Assembly: GCA_910585565.1 (NCBI GenBank)
Contig: CAJUFC010000137.1
Coordinates: forward strand, 1-6,260
Origin: an uncultured Eggerthellaceae bacterium
GTDB taxonomy: Bacteria > Actinomycetota > Coriobacteriia > Coriobacteriales > Eggerthellaceae
Direction: 5' to 3'
DNA: 6,260 bases
The translations under genes were made by a program, and so were the position numbers. The first letter of the stretch is position 1. Each line of letters opens with the position of its first letter. Of this stretch, positions 5,318-6,260 are shown piece by piece. Below the pieces are notes generated by a model that was given only the letters and a program-made list of their open reading frames with translations, had not been told where the DNA came from and did no database searches.

Positions 5318-6260
5318 CGACATGCGAGACAATCGACTGCGCTTTCGCAGCATCGTGAGGGCGGCAAGCGAGCGGGAGGGCGGCGGCAAGGCGGAGGCGG
5401 CCGCAGCGGGCGCGGCGGCCCGGCAGGCAGACAAGGCGGCCATCGAAGAGCGGCATGTCGACTACCCCTCATGGGACGATGCCAGCACGATTCACGGAAC
5501 CATCTGGTATCCGCCCGGATATCCCGAGGTGGCGCCGCGCGCTGTGGTGCAGCTCATCCATGGCATGGCGGAGCACATCGGTCGCTATGACGACTTCGCC
5601 CGCTTCTTGGCGTCGTGCGGCTTTGCCGTGTGCGGGCATGACCACATCGGGCACGGCCTGAGCGTACGCACCAAAGAGGAGTTGGGGCACATGCCGCCCG
5701 AGACGGGCGCTGATGTGCTGGTGGCAGACGCCGACACGCTGCGGCGCGTCGCCCAGGACGCATTTGGCGACACGGTGCCCTATTTCATGTTCGGGCACTC
5801 CATGGGCAGCTATGTGCTGCGCGTCTATCTGACGAGGCATGGCGAGGGGCTGTCCGGAGCCATCATATGCGGCACGGGACAGGAGCCCAAGGCGCTGTCG
5901 CTGGCGGGCAACCTGCTCGCAGGGCTTGGCGCTACGGTGCGCGGGGAGACGACGCGCAGCCCGCTTATCCACTCTATGGCTGACGGGGCGTTCCAAAACC
6001 AGGTCGACGACCCGCAGACCGAGTTCGATTGGATCTCGTTCGATCGCGACAACATCGAGCGCTTCATGGAAGACGACCTGAGCGGCTTCATGTTCACGCT
6101 CGGGGGCTATTCGACGCTGACGCGGCTGACGCTGTTGGCGGCCGACCTCGAGCTGGCGAAGCGCGTTCCCGACGAGCTGCCGCTGCTGTTCGTGGCGGGC
6201 TCGGAGGACCCTGTTGGCAACAAGGGCGAGGGCGTCCGCGAGGCGGTCAACCTGATGCTC
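5292..6260 (+). CDS. Second alpha/beta hydrolase, monoacylglycerol lipase-like, 3'-truncated
   Basis: 323 codons are visible and the frame is still open at the right edge. It is a paralogue of the gene before it: IHGMAEHIGRY oxyanion hole, PYFMFGHSMGS elbow with Ser170, cap segment FDWISFD and GFMFT, and acid Asp306 in GSEDPVGNKG. The catalytic His should lie about 30-35 residues further on, outside the window. Odd: residues about 15-55 form a charged, Ala-rich probably helical extension (RAASEREGGGKAEAAAAG and onward) that is absent from the paralogue. The next in-frame ATG (5322) would shorten it by 10 residues. An in-frame TAG at 5286 rules out an earlier start. The overlap with the first hydrolase implies co-expression. 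Expected function is hydrolysis of glycerolipid-type or other small esters in the cytoplasm; the different cap residues suggest a different substrate preference. Confidence 0.88.
   Translation, partial: MSERHGITDDMRDNRLRFRSIVRAASEREGGGKAEAAAAGAAARQADKAAIEERHVDYPSWDDASTIHGTIWYPPGYPEVAPRAVVQLIHGMAEHIGRYDDFARFLASCGFAVCGHDHIGHGLSVRTKEELGHMPPETGADVLVADADTLRRVAQDAFGDTVPYFMFGHSMGSYVLRVYLTRHGEGLSGAIICGTGQEPKALSLAGNLLAGLGATVRGETTRSPLIHSMADGAFQNQVDDPQTEFDWISFDRDNIERFMEDDLSGFMFTLGGYSTLTRLTLLAADLELAKRVPDELPLLFVAGSEDPVGNKGEGVREAVNLML

Noticed and set aside
1..6260. tRNA, rRNA, insertion sequence or attachment site
   Set aside because: No cloverleaf, rRNA segment, transposase or flanking terminal repeats were recognised by eye.

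Overview
The window is GC-rich with strong G/C preference at third codon positions. It holds an anaerobe-type Cthe_2159-like beta-helix protein with a Gly/Pro/Asp-rich tail and compact monoglyceride-lipase-like hydrolases. This combination suggests a gut-type high-GC Actinomycetota, most likely Coriobacteriia/Eggerthellaceae. That placement is inference only; no rRNA or marker gene is present.

Layout. (1) Positions 1-1228, plus strand: the 3' part of a secreted or surface beta-helix carbohydrate-binding protein, cut by the left edge and ending in a repetitive low-complexity tail. (2) Positions 1231-3411, minus strand: two tandem paralogous DUF262 (GmrSD N-terminal/ParB-Srx-like) proteins, 362 aa followed by 343 aa. 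Both carry the DGQQR motif, and both stop before the DUF1524 HNH nuclease domain that usually follows it. The second is convergent with the beta-helix gene, with only 2 nt between the stop codons. (3) Positions 3412-3581: an AT-rich divergent control region with a 21-bp imperfect palindrome, a good minus-strand promoter candidate for the DUF262 pair, and a short hairpin in the leader of the opposite gene. (4) Positions 3582-4130, plus strand: a small TetR/AcrR-family regulator with an unusual cysteine cluster. (5) Positions 4271-6260, plus strand: two paralogous alpha/beta hydrolases of the monoacylglycerol-lipase/lysophospholipase type. They overlap by 26 nt, and the second runs off the right edge.

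How they may work together. The regulator and the two lipase-like genes point the same way and probably form one unit, perhaps controlled by a fatty-acid or ester-like ligand. The DUF262 pair diverges from the regulator, and the palindrome sits 4 bp from the proposed DUF262 -35 box. The regulator could therefore control both sides. The most interesting element is the pair of nuclease-less DUF262 proteins. DUF262 is the sensor/NTPase half of modification-dependent restriction and phage-defence proteins (GmrSD, BrxU, SspE), so a two-gene version without an HNH domain may be an undescribed variant. The window itself gives no functional proof.
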